Under the pieces are notes generated by a model that saw only the letters and a list, made by a program, of their open reading frames with translations, made no database searches and had not been told where the DNA came from. From Bifidobacterium anseris (GTDB taxonomy: Bacteria; Actinomycetota; Actinomycetes; Actinomycetales; Bifidobacteriaceae), in NCBI RefSeq assembly GCF_002860345.1, contig NZ_NMYC01000003.1:62001-126000 (forward strand): DNA of 64,000 nt, in the 5' to 3' direction. Made by a program: the position numbers and the translations under genes. Shown one piece after another: positions 1-8,197 of the stretch; the first letter of the stretch is position 1, and the number at the start of each line of letters is the position of its first letter.

Positions 1-2
1 CG

Positions 3-437
3 GCCCGGCTGATTCATGCGCGCCGCTGGAACGACCTGTTCGAGTTCACGTCGACGATGGTCGCCGACCAGAGCGCGCCGTTCCTCGTCATGTTCCCCGA
101 TGAGCTCGTCCCCTATGATTGGGAGTCGCTTGAGGAGGTGGCGCTGCAGGCTCTCGACGACCGTGCGCGGCTGCGCGACCTGTACCGCGAGCGCGTGCTG
201 TCCTCCTTCGACGAGGATGAGATGCCGGCGTTGACGAATCTACGGCATGTCAGCACGAACCGCGAATGGCGCGACCAGGTGGCGCGCATCGTCGAGATCT
301 ACCGCCATGAGGGGACGCACGCCGTGCGCAACCGCGTCTACGAGCGGCTGCTCGTCATGCAGGGGCTGCGCGACGAGGCGATGCGTTATCTCGACGACTT
401 CCCCGACGCGTGGCCCGACCTCGCCGAGATCCTGTGA
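3..437 (+). CDS. C-terminal fragment of an unidentified protein (5' end outside window)
   Basis: An open frame enters from the left edge and runs about 144 codons to a TGA. The internal ATG at 57 is probably not the true start, because the upstream frame stays open and reads as protein (ARLIHARRWNDLFEF). The visible part is hydrophilic, rich in Asp, Glu and Arg, and looks alpha-helical. It has no membrane segment and no catalytic motif I recognise, and it ends in a short acidic tail (DDFPDAWPDLAEIL). A strong hairpin at 479-522 follows. The downstream neighbour is convergent, so context gives no functional hint. Coding status is likely from codon bias; function is unknown. Confidence 0.6.
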   Translation, partial: ARLIHARRWNDLFEFTSTMVADQSAPFLVMFPDELVPYDWESLEEVALQALDDRARLRDLYRERVLSSFDEDEMPALTNLRHVSTNREWRDQVARIVEIYRHEGTHAVRNRVYERLLVMQGLRDEAMRYLDDFPDAWPDLAEIL

Positions 438-478
438 CAGGTCGACGCCGAAGGCGGCCATGGGCCGCCCTCGATACG

Positions 479-522
479 ATGAAGCCGGTGCCGACGCCAT
501 CAGGCGTCGGCACCGGCTTCAT
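479..522. terminator. Bidirectional hairpin terminator between convergent genes
   Basis: A perfect 20-bp inverted repeat (479-498 with 503-522) closes a 4-nt loop. It lies between the stop of the first gene (437, plus) and the stop of the S10 peptidase gene (589, minus). It is GC-rich without a clear T tract on either strand. Confidence 0.75.
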
Positions 523-588
523 ATTCGACCGGCCGCGTTCACCGCGCCGGCCGGCACAAGGGACCCCTCATGAGGGAGCGCTCAGACC

Positions 589-2088
589 TCACTGCGCGGC
601 CTGGTCCTCGTGGCGCTTGTCGTAGAAGGCCTTGAGCTCGGGGCCGGCCGCGGCGAGCGCGACGTCGTCGCAGTACAGCATGTGGCCGTTCGAATGCAGA
701 TGGTATTCGATGCGGTCCTTGAGCGCCTGCGGCAGGAACAGCTTGTTGATGTCGTGACGCACGTTCCAGTACGGCGTCGCGGCGTCATGGATGCCGCCGA
801 GCACGCAGATGCGGCTCGTCGGGTTGCGGCGCAGCGCGGTCGCCAGGTCGTAGGCGACGTTCGGCACCTGCGGCGAGCCCATCGTGCCGGGCGCCTGATG
901 CGTCCAGTTCCAGCTTGAGTTGACCTTGAGCGACAGGCCTTCGTAGTTCTCATACCCCTTGAAGCCCATGTCCCCGAGCATCTTCATGTAGACGTCGAGG
1001 TAGGCGGCGTTGATCGCGTCGTAGGACGGATCCTCGCCGGCGAAGAACTCGTTGTCGCCCTGCACGTCCGGGTAGCCGTAGGTCGTGAAGCGCGTGTCGT
1101 AGCGGCCGGTGGTCTCCCCTTCGTCCTTGAGCAGGTTCTTGCGGAAGGTATCGAGTTCGATGCGCAGGCCCTTGGCGAGGATGAAGTCGGCGGGCAGGCC
1201 GATGAATTCGCTCATCTCGCCGGCGATCTTCTTCATCTCGTCTGCCGGCAGTGCGTCGGCGAGCGTCAGCGCGCGTGCGAGCGTGTTGTTCGCGTAGTCG
1301 AAGGCCTTGTCGTACCACTCGTACTGGTCGACGCCCACGCCGGCCTTCTTGAAGTAGTTGGCGGTGGCCGCGTACACCGGGAACATGCCCAGATAGTAGT
1401 CGTCCTCGCCCGAAAGCGTCGGCTCGTAATCGAGGATCGTCGACTGTTCGGTCACGCCGGCGACGCCCACGCCATGCTCGCCGAGCATGCGGTAGACGAC
1501 GGCGTTGCGCATCGTGCCGTAGGATTCGCCGTACAGGTAGTGCGGGCTGTTCATGCGGCCGTACTTGGTGAGCCATGCGATGATGCCACGGGTGAAGGCA
1601 TCGCCGTCGCCGTCGACTCCCCACACTTTCTTCGCGTCGTAGTTCGGGTCGACATGCGAGTAGCCGGTGCCGAAGGCGTCGATGAACACGAGGTCCGAGC
1701 TCGGCAGCAGCGAATACGGATTGTCCTCGACCTCGCCGACGCCGGTGAGGTGCGCCATGCCGTCGGTCTTGACGCGCTTGGCGCCCATGCCGCCGATGTT
1801 GACCATGTAGGATGCGCCGCCGGGGCCGCCGTTCCAGCAGAACGTGACCGGACGATCCGCTTTGTCTTCCTGGTCGGAGACCTGCGAGAACATGAACATG
1901 TGGCCGATCATCGTGCCGTCGTCGGCGCGCACGGGGATCATCTCCGCGGTGGCCGTGTAGTTGATCTTCGTGCCGTCGGCACCGGTCCACGTGTACTGCT
2001 TCGTGACTGTCTGCGGCAACGGTTCGAGCGGCTTCTTCTGCTCGCCGTCGCTTGCTTCATTCTTGGTTGTTGCTGTGTTGTCTGCCAT
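589..2088 (-). CDS. Serine carboxypeptidase, peptidase family S10
   Basis: A 499-aa alpha/beta-hydrolase of the S10 carboxypeptidase family, which removes C-terminal residues from peptides. Visible motifs are the substrate/oxyanion motif WNGGPGGAS, the nucleophile elbow GESYG (the Glu before Ser matches the carboxylate-binding Glu of carboxypeptidase Y), the Asp region GGIHDAATPY and the His region SNGHMLY. The start at 2088 (MADNTATT) is chosen because AAGGAG lies about 7 nt upstream; a longer in-frame extension to 2190 lacks family similarity. The N-terminus is hydrophilic and has no signal peptide, so the enzyme is predicted cytoplasmic, unusual for a family best known from vacuoles and secreted enzymes. 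It is the last gene of the peptide-use cluster. Confidence 0.88.
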   Translation of the reverse strand: MADNTATTKNEASDGEQKKPLEPLPQTVTKQYTWTGADGTKINYTATAEMIPVRADDGTMIGHMFMFSQVSDQEDKADRPVTFCWNGGPGGASYMVNIGGMGAKRVKTDGMAHLTGVGEVEDNPYSLLPSSDLVFIDAFGTGYSHVDPNYDAKKVWGVDGDGDAFTRGIIAWLTKYGRMNSPHYLYGESYGTMRNAVVYRMLGEHGVGVAGVTEQSTILDYEPTLSGEDDYYLGMFPVYAATANYFKKAGVGVDQYEWYDKAFDYANNTLARALTLADALPADEMKKIAGEMSEFIGLPADFILAKGLRIELDTFRKNLLKDEGETTGRYDTRFTTYGYPDVQGDNEFFAGEDPSYDAINAAYLDVYMKMLGDMGFKGYENYEGLSLKVNSSWNWTHQAPGTMGSPQVPNVAYDLATALRRNPTSRICVLGGIHDAATPYWNVRHDINKLFLPQALKDRIEYHLHSNGHMLYCDDVALAAAGPELKAFYDKRHEDQAAQ

Positions 2089-2109
2089 GGAATACTCCTT
2101 AGCTTGTAT

Positions 2110-2188
2110 GGTGCACGGGAAGAAATAACCCGTGCACCGAAGAATTTGGCGCGCAGGCGACGCACCGCTTTCTCGGAGCCGCCTGCGC
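2110..2188 (-). other. Two consecutive hairpins between permease and S10 peptidase genes
   Basis: In the 117-nt gap there are two stem-loops: a perfect 10-bp stem (2110-2119/2129-2138, loop 9) and a 9-bp stem (2151-2159/2180-2188, loop 20). Neither has a T tract. They may set the relative expression of the downstream peptidase by attenuation or RNA processing; this is inference. Confidence 0.45.
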
Positions 2189-2205
2189 ATTAGGGACGCC
2201 TGAGC

Positions 2206-4332
2206 TCAGTGCTTGGGCTGCGACTGGTCGTCCGCAGGCTTCGTCGGGTCGGTGACGGCCTGATTCGCGTTGATGGAATCAATGGGCTTGACTGCGGCCT
2301 GTGCCTCATGCACTTCAGCCTCGTCCACCTGAACGTGGTGGGCGTCCTGCGACAATGTCGCATCGTCCTTCGCCTCATCGGCAAGGGCTACGGCCTCATT
2401 GTGGTACTCATGGGCATTCTGGCTGGCGATCTTGGCCTCGGCCTGGGCACGACGAGCATCGGCCGCCGCATCGGTGGGAACCGGGGCCGCGGCGACATCG
2501 GCCGCGGTGGGCTGTGGAATCATGTCGCCCGAAGCATTCGTATGCACGGGTTCCGGTTCGTAGGACACCGTCTTGACGCCGACGGTCGGGTCGCCGACCA
2601 ATGCGACCTTGGCCGGCTCGGACGGTTCGGTGATGCCCTGCTGCTTGAGCAGCGCGGCCGCCGCCTCGCCCTGATTGGGATCCTTGCCGGTGGGCAGATC
2701 CGTCATCATCTCGTCCTTGTCGTAATGCTTCTTGATCGGCAGGCCCATCGGGTTCTGACCTTCGGACAGCAACGCGGTCGGGATGTTGGACAGCGCCTTG
2801 CCCGGCTTCGTCAGTCCTTCGATCTGCCAGGTGAAGGGGGCGAACTGGTTCGTCGGATCGGCCCAGTCATGCTTGCGCGACGCGCGGTAGATGAGCACGC
2901 ATGCGATGAACACGAACGCGAGCAGGCCGACGATGATCAGATCGTAGGTCGCGCCGGAACCGACCTCGGCGCTCAGCTGCGCCGGCGGGTAGAACGCGAG
3001 CACGATGCCGAAGACCGAGGCGAGGATGCCGATGCCGGCCACGATCCACGCACCGGCCATGCCGCCGGGCACGCGGAAGCCGCGCGGACGGTTCGGCTGC
3101 TGGTAGCGCAGCCGCAGGAACGCGACGAACATGAGCACGTAGTAGGTCAGGTACAGGATCGTGATCGCCTGAGTGATCAGGGCGACGAAGCCTTCGACGT
3201 TCGGCAGCAGGAACACGATGAACGCGATGATCGTCATCAGCGCCATCTGCGTGTACATCAGACGGCTCGGCATGCCGTGTTTGTTGTTGTTCTGCAGGAA
3301 CTTCGGCAGGAAGCCGGAGCGTCCGGCCTGACCGAGCATGTAGGACGGACCGGCGAGGTTCGTGATGAGCGCGGCGAAGCTGTTGAGCATGCCGAGCCAG
3401 CAGAACACCAGATAGAGGTCCGGGAAGCCGATTGTCGCGCCGAGCGCACGGTAGGTGGCGAACAGCGTATACAGCAGGTTGATCTGCTTGTTCGGAATCA
3501 CCATCGCGATGATCAGCGTGCCGACGATGAAGATGAGCAGCGCGAGGATCATCGAAACGAAGATCGCGAGCGGGAACTGCTTGTTCGGCTTCTTCAGATC
3601 CTTGATGTGCGCGGCGTTCATGTCGATGCCGGCGAAGGAGAAGAACACGCCGGCGGCCAAAGCGAGCGTCGACATGCCCTCCCACTTGGGCACGAGGGCG
3701 CTCGGTGCCATGTCGATGGCCGGCGCGTGCCCCTGGCACAGCCAGACGACGGCGAGGATCGTCATGACACCAAGCGGCAGGAAGGTGCCGAGGATGACGC
3801 CGTACTGCGCGATCTTGCTGAAGGTCTTGACGCCCTTCGTTGCGAGGAAGCAGCAGAACCAGTAGTAGGCAAGCCAGCCGATCATGATCGGCAGCGTCAC
3901 CTTCCAGCTGTGCGAGTTCTTCGCGAAGTCAACGGCCCAATCGTACTTCGTCGTGAAGAAGCCGATCGTCGCGGACATCGACGGGATGCCGGAGCCGAAG
4001 GTGAAAGTGGTCTGGAACCACAGGATCAGCAGGCAAGCGACCGCCGGGAACACGCCGATGCCTTCGCCGACCCAGCGGAAGATGCCGCCGCGCTGGCTCC
4101 AGCCGGATGCGAGCTCGGCCGCCACAAGACCGGTCGGCAGGAAGAACAGCAGACCGCCGAGCAGGAAGAAGGTTACTGAGGAGAGCCCGTAGAACGACTG
4201 CTGCACATCGTTGGCGAGACCGGCGATCACGGTGACGTTCATCATGATCAGCGCCAGCGTCGTGAGATTGCCGGTGCCTCCTTTGGCGCCCTTGACTATG
4301 GCGCCTGATTTGGATTTCGTGTTATCACTCAT
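2206..4332 (-). CDS. APC-superfamily amino-acid permease with long hydrophilic C-terminal tail
   Basis: A 708-aa integral membrane protein. Residues roughly 20-500 carry about 12 hydrophobic segments with APC features: an early NVTVIAGLAND helix, a GGIFRWVGEG loop and a later SFAGIDMNAAH helix. The overall look is that of the glutamate/GABA antiporter-like branch (GadC/YjeM type). The last ~200 residues are hydrophilic, rich in Ala, Asp, Glu, Gln and Pro, and look disordered. That tail is longer than usual and may be cytoplasmic. The gene sits between the PepC-like aminopeptidase and the S10 carboxypeptidase, so uptake or exchange of amino acids or small peptides is a reasonable role. The exact substrate cannot be read from sequence. 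The start ATG at 4332 begins MSDNTKSKSG. Confidence 0.85.
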   Translation of the reverse strand: MSDNTKSKSGAIVKGAKGGTGNLTTLALIMMNVTVIAGLANDVQQSFYGLSSVTFFLLGGLLFFLPTGLVAAELASGWSQRGGIFRWVGEGIGVFPAVACLLILWFQTTFTFGSGIPSMSATIGFFTTKYDWAVDFAKNSHSWKVTLPIMIGWLAYYWFCCFLATKGVKTFSKIAQYGVILGTFLPLGVMTILAVVWLCQGHAPAIDMAPSALVPKWEGMSTLALAAGVFFSFAGIDMNAAHIKDLKKPNKQFPLAIFVSMILALLIFIVGTLIIAMVIPNKQINLLYTLFATYRALGATIGFPDLYLVFCWLGMLNSFAALITNLAGPSYMLGQAGRSGFLPKFLQNNNKHGMPSRLMYTQMALMTIIAFIVFLLPNVEGFVALITQAITILYLTYYVLMFVAFLRLRYQQPNRPRGFRVPGGMAGAWIVAGIGILASVFGIVLAFYPPAQLSAEVGSGATYDLIIVGLLAFVFIACVLIYRASRKHDWADPTNQFAPFTWQIEGLTKPGKALSNIPTALLSEGQNPMGLPIKKHYDKDEMMTDLPTGKDPNQGEAAAALLKQQGITEPSEPAKVALVGDPTVGVKTVSYEPEPVHTNASGDMIPQPTAADVAAAPVPTDAAADARRAQAEAKIASQNAHEYHNEAVALADEAKDDATLSQDAHHVQVDEAEVHEAQAAVKPIDSINANQAVTDPTKPADDQSQPKH

Positions 4333-4425
4333 GTTTTCCCTGACTTACGTCCATGCGTCGTGCCGCCCGATCGGGGCCGCACGGCGCCATCGGTTATGGA
4401 CGGGACCCGTACAGGCCTCGCGGCA

Positions 4426-5784
4426 TCACGGTTCCGGGTTGAAGGTGTTCCAATACGGCAGGATCCTCGGCTCGCTGTCGTAGGCCTTCACGACGTCTTC
4501 CGGCAGGTATTCGCGACGGATGGCGACCTCGTAGTTGTATTCGGTGAACCACGAGTCGTCCATGATGAAGTAGCCCTCATGGCCGACCGGCTTGTTGTGC
4601 GCGGTGGTGCCCCACGAGTTCTCGACCTTCCAGCGCAGCGGATTGCCGTCCGCGTCCAGATCGACGCCGGCGATCATCATCGCGTGGGTCGGCAGGCTCT
4701 GGTTGTACTGGAAGCGTTGGCCCTTGTCGAGCTTGAACTCGAGGCCCATCATCCGCTGCACGTCATAGAGGTTGAGGGCCATGATGCCCTTCTGGAAATC
4801 GGAGTCCTGCAGCACGTCGCAGCCGAACCACACCGGTTCGCCAGCCTTGAGCTGCTTGATCGTCGCCTGCTTCATCACGTCGATCGGCACGTTGACGTAA
4901 CGGCAGCGGCGCTTGGAACCGAGCACTTCGCCGGTCATGTCAATCTCGTAGGACTGGTTGTATTCCATGCCCTCAACCGGCAGGTTGATGACACCGATGC
5001 AGTCGGCGAACTTGACATCACCCAAATACTTCTTGTAGAACTCGAGCGGGGTCAGGCCGCGGTCCGCATGGTAGTGCTTGTCGGTGTCACGGTACACGAA
5101 GTCGACTGTCTTCGGCGGCTCGCCGAAGCTCACGCACAGCACACGGTAGATGTCGGAGAGCATGCCACGGCGCGCCTCGTCGATGTCCGCGTCCGACTTG
5201 CCTTCAGCGACCATCGTGCGCAGCGTGTACGCGTCCTCGCGCAGCATGCGGTTGAGCAGCGCGTCCAGTTCGGAGGAGTTCTTCGTGACCGCCGTCTCCG
5301 GCATCGCCTCCTCGGGCACGACGCCGTACTTCTCGACGAGCGCGACGATCGGGTCGAAGTCGCCGCCGTCCTGCTGCGGCGTGGCGAGCAGGAAGTCGAT
5401 GCGGCGGTCGTCAAGGTCGCTGCCGGCGTACTTGACCATGTTCTCCATGAAGAAGTTGGCCTTCTCGAGCTTGTCGTAGAAGAAGTTGTAGGCCTGCGAC
5501 AGCTGGAAGCTGCCCTTCGGCAGCTTGAGCTTCTTCTCCATGTGGAAGCGCAGGAAGTTGAGCGCCGAATACATCCAGCAGCGGCCGGACTGGCGCTGGT
5601 TGGCGACGGCCTCGTCGTCCACGTCCACCGAGAACACGAAGTTGTTCTTGGTGACGACGACGTTCTCACGCTCGCTCGAAGCATGGATGCCGTTGTTCTT
5701 GACGGCCTGCTCGGCGATTTTCTGGGCGGTGTCCTTCCTGTAGGATTCTGCCATCTTTGACAGATCTTCTTTGGTTAGTTCCAT
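4426..5784 (-). CDS. pepC: C1-family aminopeptidase C / bleomycin hydrolase-like
   Basis: A 452-aa papain-fold aminopeptidase, the usual length for PepC. The catalytic Cys lies in QRQSGRCWMYSALN, the catalytic His in PTHAMMIAGVD and the Asn in VENSWG. Members form cytoplasmic hexamers that trim N-terminal residues from peptides. No signal peptide is present. A good Shine-Dalgarno (AAAGGATCC) precedes the ATG at 5784. It follows the C45-like gene after only 27 nt and precedes the permease by 93 nt, all on the minus strand, which supports one operon. Confidence 0.9.
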   Translation of the reverse strand: MELTKEDLSKMAESYRKDTAQKIAEQAVKNNGIHASSERENVVVTKNNFVFSVDVDDEAVANQRQSGRCWMYSALNFLRFHMEKKLKLPKGSFQLSQAYNFFYDKLEKANFFMENMVKYAGSDLDDRRIDFLLATPQQDGGDFDPIVALVEKYGVVPEEAMPETAVTKNSSELDALLNRMLREDAYTLRTMVAEGKSDADIDEARRGMLSDIYRVLCVSFGEPPKTVDFVYRDTDKHYHADRGLTPLEFYKKYLGDVKFADCIGVINLPVEGMEYNQSYEIDMTGEVLGSKRRCRYVNVPIDVMKQATIKQLKAGEPVWFGCDVLQDSDFQKGIMALNLYDVQRMMGLEFKLDKGQRFQYNQSLPTHAMMIAGVDLDADGNPLRWKVENSWGTTAHNKPVGHEGYFIMDDSWFTEYNYEVAIRREYLPEDVVKAYDSEPRILPYWNTFNPEP

Positions 5785-5811
5785 GATGGATCCTTTCTGC
5801 TAACCGTTTCC

Positions 5812-7170
5812 TTACTCGAACAAAGTCCAAGGCTGGCTCGGGCGGCTCTTGAGATACCCGCGCTGCCAATTCCACTGAGGATGCTGGTCCATGAACGCAT
5901 CTGCGTCGAAGGGCTCGCCGTCCGCGCGTCCGAAGATGCCCCACATCCTCATGTTCCTGACATCCTCGGCGTCCGCGCATTTGCCGTCGCACGAGCCGCC
6001 CGGGAAGAACGGCACGTTCCACACGCCATGCGGATCGTCGGCGTAGTACTGCGGATCGACGTCGTAATGCGCGCAGATGTCACGCGAGCTCGCGCACTCG
6101 TAACCCAGATACGGGTCGAACTTGTCTGCGAGAATCCTCTTGGCCATGTCGTCGTCGATACGGCCGTCGACCTCGGGCATGAGCCGTTCGAGACGCGTGC
6201 GGCGGCCGCCGGTCTGCTGACGCGGATCGTTGTAGCCGTTGTCGACGCATTCGAGGTTGCGGATGCGCGGATTGTGCGCGGCGTTGCACCCGTAGAACCA
6301 GCCGTCCTTCGTGCGCAGCAGCTCCTGATGCTTGAGCCCCTGCTCGTAGCGCGCGATCTCGTTTGTATTGGCATCCACGAGCATCCAGATGTTCGCGTAG
6401 CCGCCGTTGTTGCCGTCGTTTTCGATGGCGACCCATTCGTCGATCGTCTTCGCGTATTGCGAGGCCTTGCGCGAGCGCACATATTCAGGTACGCCGTCCA
6501 CGTCGTAGCTGACGAAGCCCGCGAGCGTCGTCTCGGTGATCCCCAGACCCGCGGAGGTCACGTAGAAATCGGTCATCGAACTGATGTAGCCGGGGATCGT
6601 CTGCATCTTCATCGCATAGCCGTGCGCCGGCTTGATCATTTCGCAAACGTTGAAGTACTGGCCGCTCCAGAAGTCGTCGAAGCTTTCGTGGGCGATGACC
6701 GGACGGCCGTCCACAGTGGCGGAGCCGGTGGCGACGAACCCGGTGCAATGCGACCCTTTCGGGCCCATCGGCGGGTTGTTCGAATACTGCGCGGCCACCT
6801 GCGGCCACCAGTACCCGGTCAGTTCCATCCATGCGTTCCAGCCGATCACGTCGTCGAGCGTCGTCGGGAAGCCGCCGGCGGTGAAGCCGTCCGCCATCCC
6901 CTGCATCTCGTCGAGATACTCCTGGGGGATCTTGTCCTTGTGCAGCTTGACGGCCTGCTCGACGAAGAACGAATAATCCATGCCGAGCGTCTCAAGCGTC
7001 ATATGGGTGTAGACGCGGATCGCGTCCTTGAATTCGTCGACGAGCAGGTAGCCGTGTTCGAATCCGATCTCGTACGGCTCCCCCTGCACCGTGATGTAAT
7101 GCCAGCCGTTGATGTCCTTGCGCTCGCCCTTCGCGAGCGCCGCGCGTTGTGCGTCGGTGAGCTCCGCCAT
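5812..7170 (-). CDS. C45/phospholipase-B-like Ntn amidohydrolase
   Basis: A 452-aa protein related to the acyltransferase/phospholipase-B-like N-terminal-nucleophile group (peptidase C45-type). The probable nucleophile is Cys in the motif GSHCTGFVA, followed by the typical VIAHESFDDF and SAGLGITETTLAG segments. Enzymes of this fold cleave amide or ester bonds after autoprocessing to expose the Cys. No signal peptide is seen. It is the first gene of the cluster, with AAAGGA about 14 nt before the ATG at 7170 and about 340 nt of non-coding DNA upstream. The substrate is unknown; neighbours suggest an acylated or otherwise blocked amino acid or peptide. Annotation as an acyl-CoA:6-aminopenicillanate acyltransferase would overstate what is visible. 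Confidence 0.75.
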   Translation of the reverse strand: MAELTDAQRAALAKGERKDINGWHYITVQGEPYEIGFEHGYLLVDEFKDAIRVYTHMTLETLGMDYSFFVEQAVKLHKDKIPQEYLDEMQGMADGFTAGGFPTTLDDVIGWNAWMELTGYWWPQVAAQYSNNPPMGPKGSHCTGFVATGSATVDGRPVIAHESFDDFWSGQYFNVCEMIKPAHGYAMKMQTIPGYISSMTDFYVTSAGLGITETTLAGFVSYDVDGVPEYVRSRKASQYAKTIDEWVAIENDGNNGGYANIWMLVDANTNEIARYEQGLKHQELLRTKDGWFYGCNAAHNPRIRNLECVDNGYNDPRQQTGGRRTRLERLMPEVDGRIDDDMAKRILADKFDPYLGYECASSRDICAHYDVDPQYYADDPHGVWNVPFFPGGSCDGKCADAEDVRNMRMWGIFGRADGEPFDADAFMDQHPQWNWQRGYLKSRPSQPWTLFE

Positions 7171-7508
7171 GATCGATCGCCGTCCTTTCGTGATTGCTAA
7201 GGCACACGCTAGGTTCGCGGTCGCGGTGGTCGGCGGTGTTTTCTATCAAGGCATAACGTTTTTTTCATCGCCATGCGCGCAACAGGGAAAATCGAAGTTT
7301 TTCAGGCTTATTTGGAAATATATTTCGCTCTGCGTCGCAATCCCGAATGGGAAACCGGTTACGGTGGCGGCGTTGCCACTAATTTGCGCGCCGCGCAGGG
7401 GCGGCGGCTGGCGGATAGTCGTGTGGCGGACAGTCGACGACATCTGGCCAAATGGTATGCGCCACCGTTTTCATCGGTGGCGCATGCCGTCTGGGCAGTC
7501 GGCGGTGC
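7171..7508. other. Intergenic region: upstream of the peptide-use operon, with def terminator
   Basis: This 338-nt gap holds an AT-rich stretch (about 7240-7325, including runs of T and A) that probably contains the minus-strand promoter for the C45-pepC-permease-S10 operon. I could not define a convincing -35/-10 pair. The def terminator lies at its right end. A 65-codon frame inside does not look coding. Confidence 0.5.
7454..7488 (-). terminator. Probable terminator of def
   Basis: An 11-bp stem (7457-7467/7475-7485, loop of 7 nt) lies 20 nt beyond the def stop. The pairing extends by two more G-C pairs past a mismatch. The following minus-strand sequence has only a short T tract. Confidence 0.6.
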
Positions 7509-8156
7509 TCACAGCTCGAAGCCGAGCACCTTGGCCGCTTCGGTAGGCACCGGATCCTCGCACCAGAAGTCCTCGAGGTTCTCGGTCGTCGTCAGACTAC
7601 GGATTTCCGCCTTGTCGATGTACAGTTCTCCGCTCAGATGGTCGGTCTCGTGCTGGAAGATGCGCGCCGGCCAGCCGTGCAGCCGTTCCTCGTGCGGCCT
7701 GCCGTCCTCGTCGTGCCAGCGGGCGATGATGTCGAGCCAGCGTTTGCGCACCGACTGGTAGCCTTCGAAGCTCAGGCAGCCTTCGTAGAACGAGCGAGTC
7801 TCCTCACCGACGGGCGTGTAGGACGGGTTGATGATCGCATGGAACGGGAATTCGGCGATTTCACGCGGATCGTCGTCGGCGTCCGCATGGTCCTCGACGA
7901 CGGCGAGCGCGAGATTGAGGCCGATCTGCGGCGCGGCGAGGCCGACGCCGGGCGCGTCGAGCATCGTCGTGCGCATCGTCTCGATGAGCTTGGCGAGCGT
8001 GTGCTTGCTCAGCTGGCCGTCGTAGCGCACGCACTGTGCGCGCAGGACGGGTTCGCCCGCCTCGACGATCGGCAGTACGCCGTTGCTTGCCGACTTGAGC
8101 AGTCGTTCCACATCCCTGTTGAGCGCGATGTCCACGCGCTTGTTCGTTCCGAACAT
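7509..8156 (-). CDS. def: Peptide deformylase
   Basis: A 215-aa metalloenzyme that removes the formyl group from nascent N-terminal methionine. The three family motifs are intact: GVGLAAPQ, EGCLSF (metal-ligand Cys) and QHETDHLSG (two metal-ligand His and the catalytic Glu). An N-terminal extension of about 40 residues and a C-terminal tail of about 25 residues resemble actinobacterial type 1/3 deformylases. The start at 8156 (MFGTNKRVD) has GAGGAAA just upstream; the longer in-frame extension to 8498 only shadows glmM. It follows glmM by 41 nt and is probably co-transcribed. Confidence 0.95.
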   Translation of the reverse strand: MFGTNKRVDIALNRDVERLLKSASNGVLPIVEAGEPVLRAQCVRYDGQLSKHTLAKLIETMRTTMLDAPGVGLAAPQIGLNLALAVVEDHADADDDPREIAEFPFHAIINPSYTPVGEETRSFYEGCLSFEGYQSVRKRWLDIIARWHDEDGRPHEERLHGWPARIFQHETDHLSGELYIDKAEIRSLTTTENLEDFWCEDPVPTEAAKVLGFEL

Positions 8157-8197
8157 GGTTTCCTCTTTCGTGTTCCGATGATGATTCGTATGCCGGC

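Noticed and set aside
2209-4179. 656-codon plus-strand frame opposite the permease
   Set aside because: Arg/Glu/His-rich translation with no recognisable fold; the minus strand encodes a clear APC permease.
7246-7443. 65-codon minus-strand frame upstream of the peptide-use operon
   Set aside because: Lacks coding bias and ribosome-binding site; lies in the probable promoter region.
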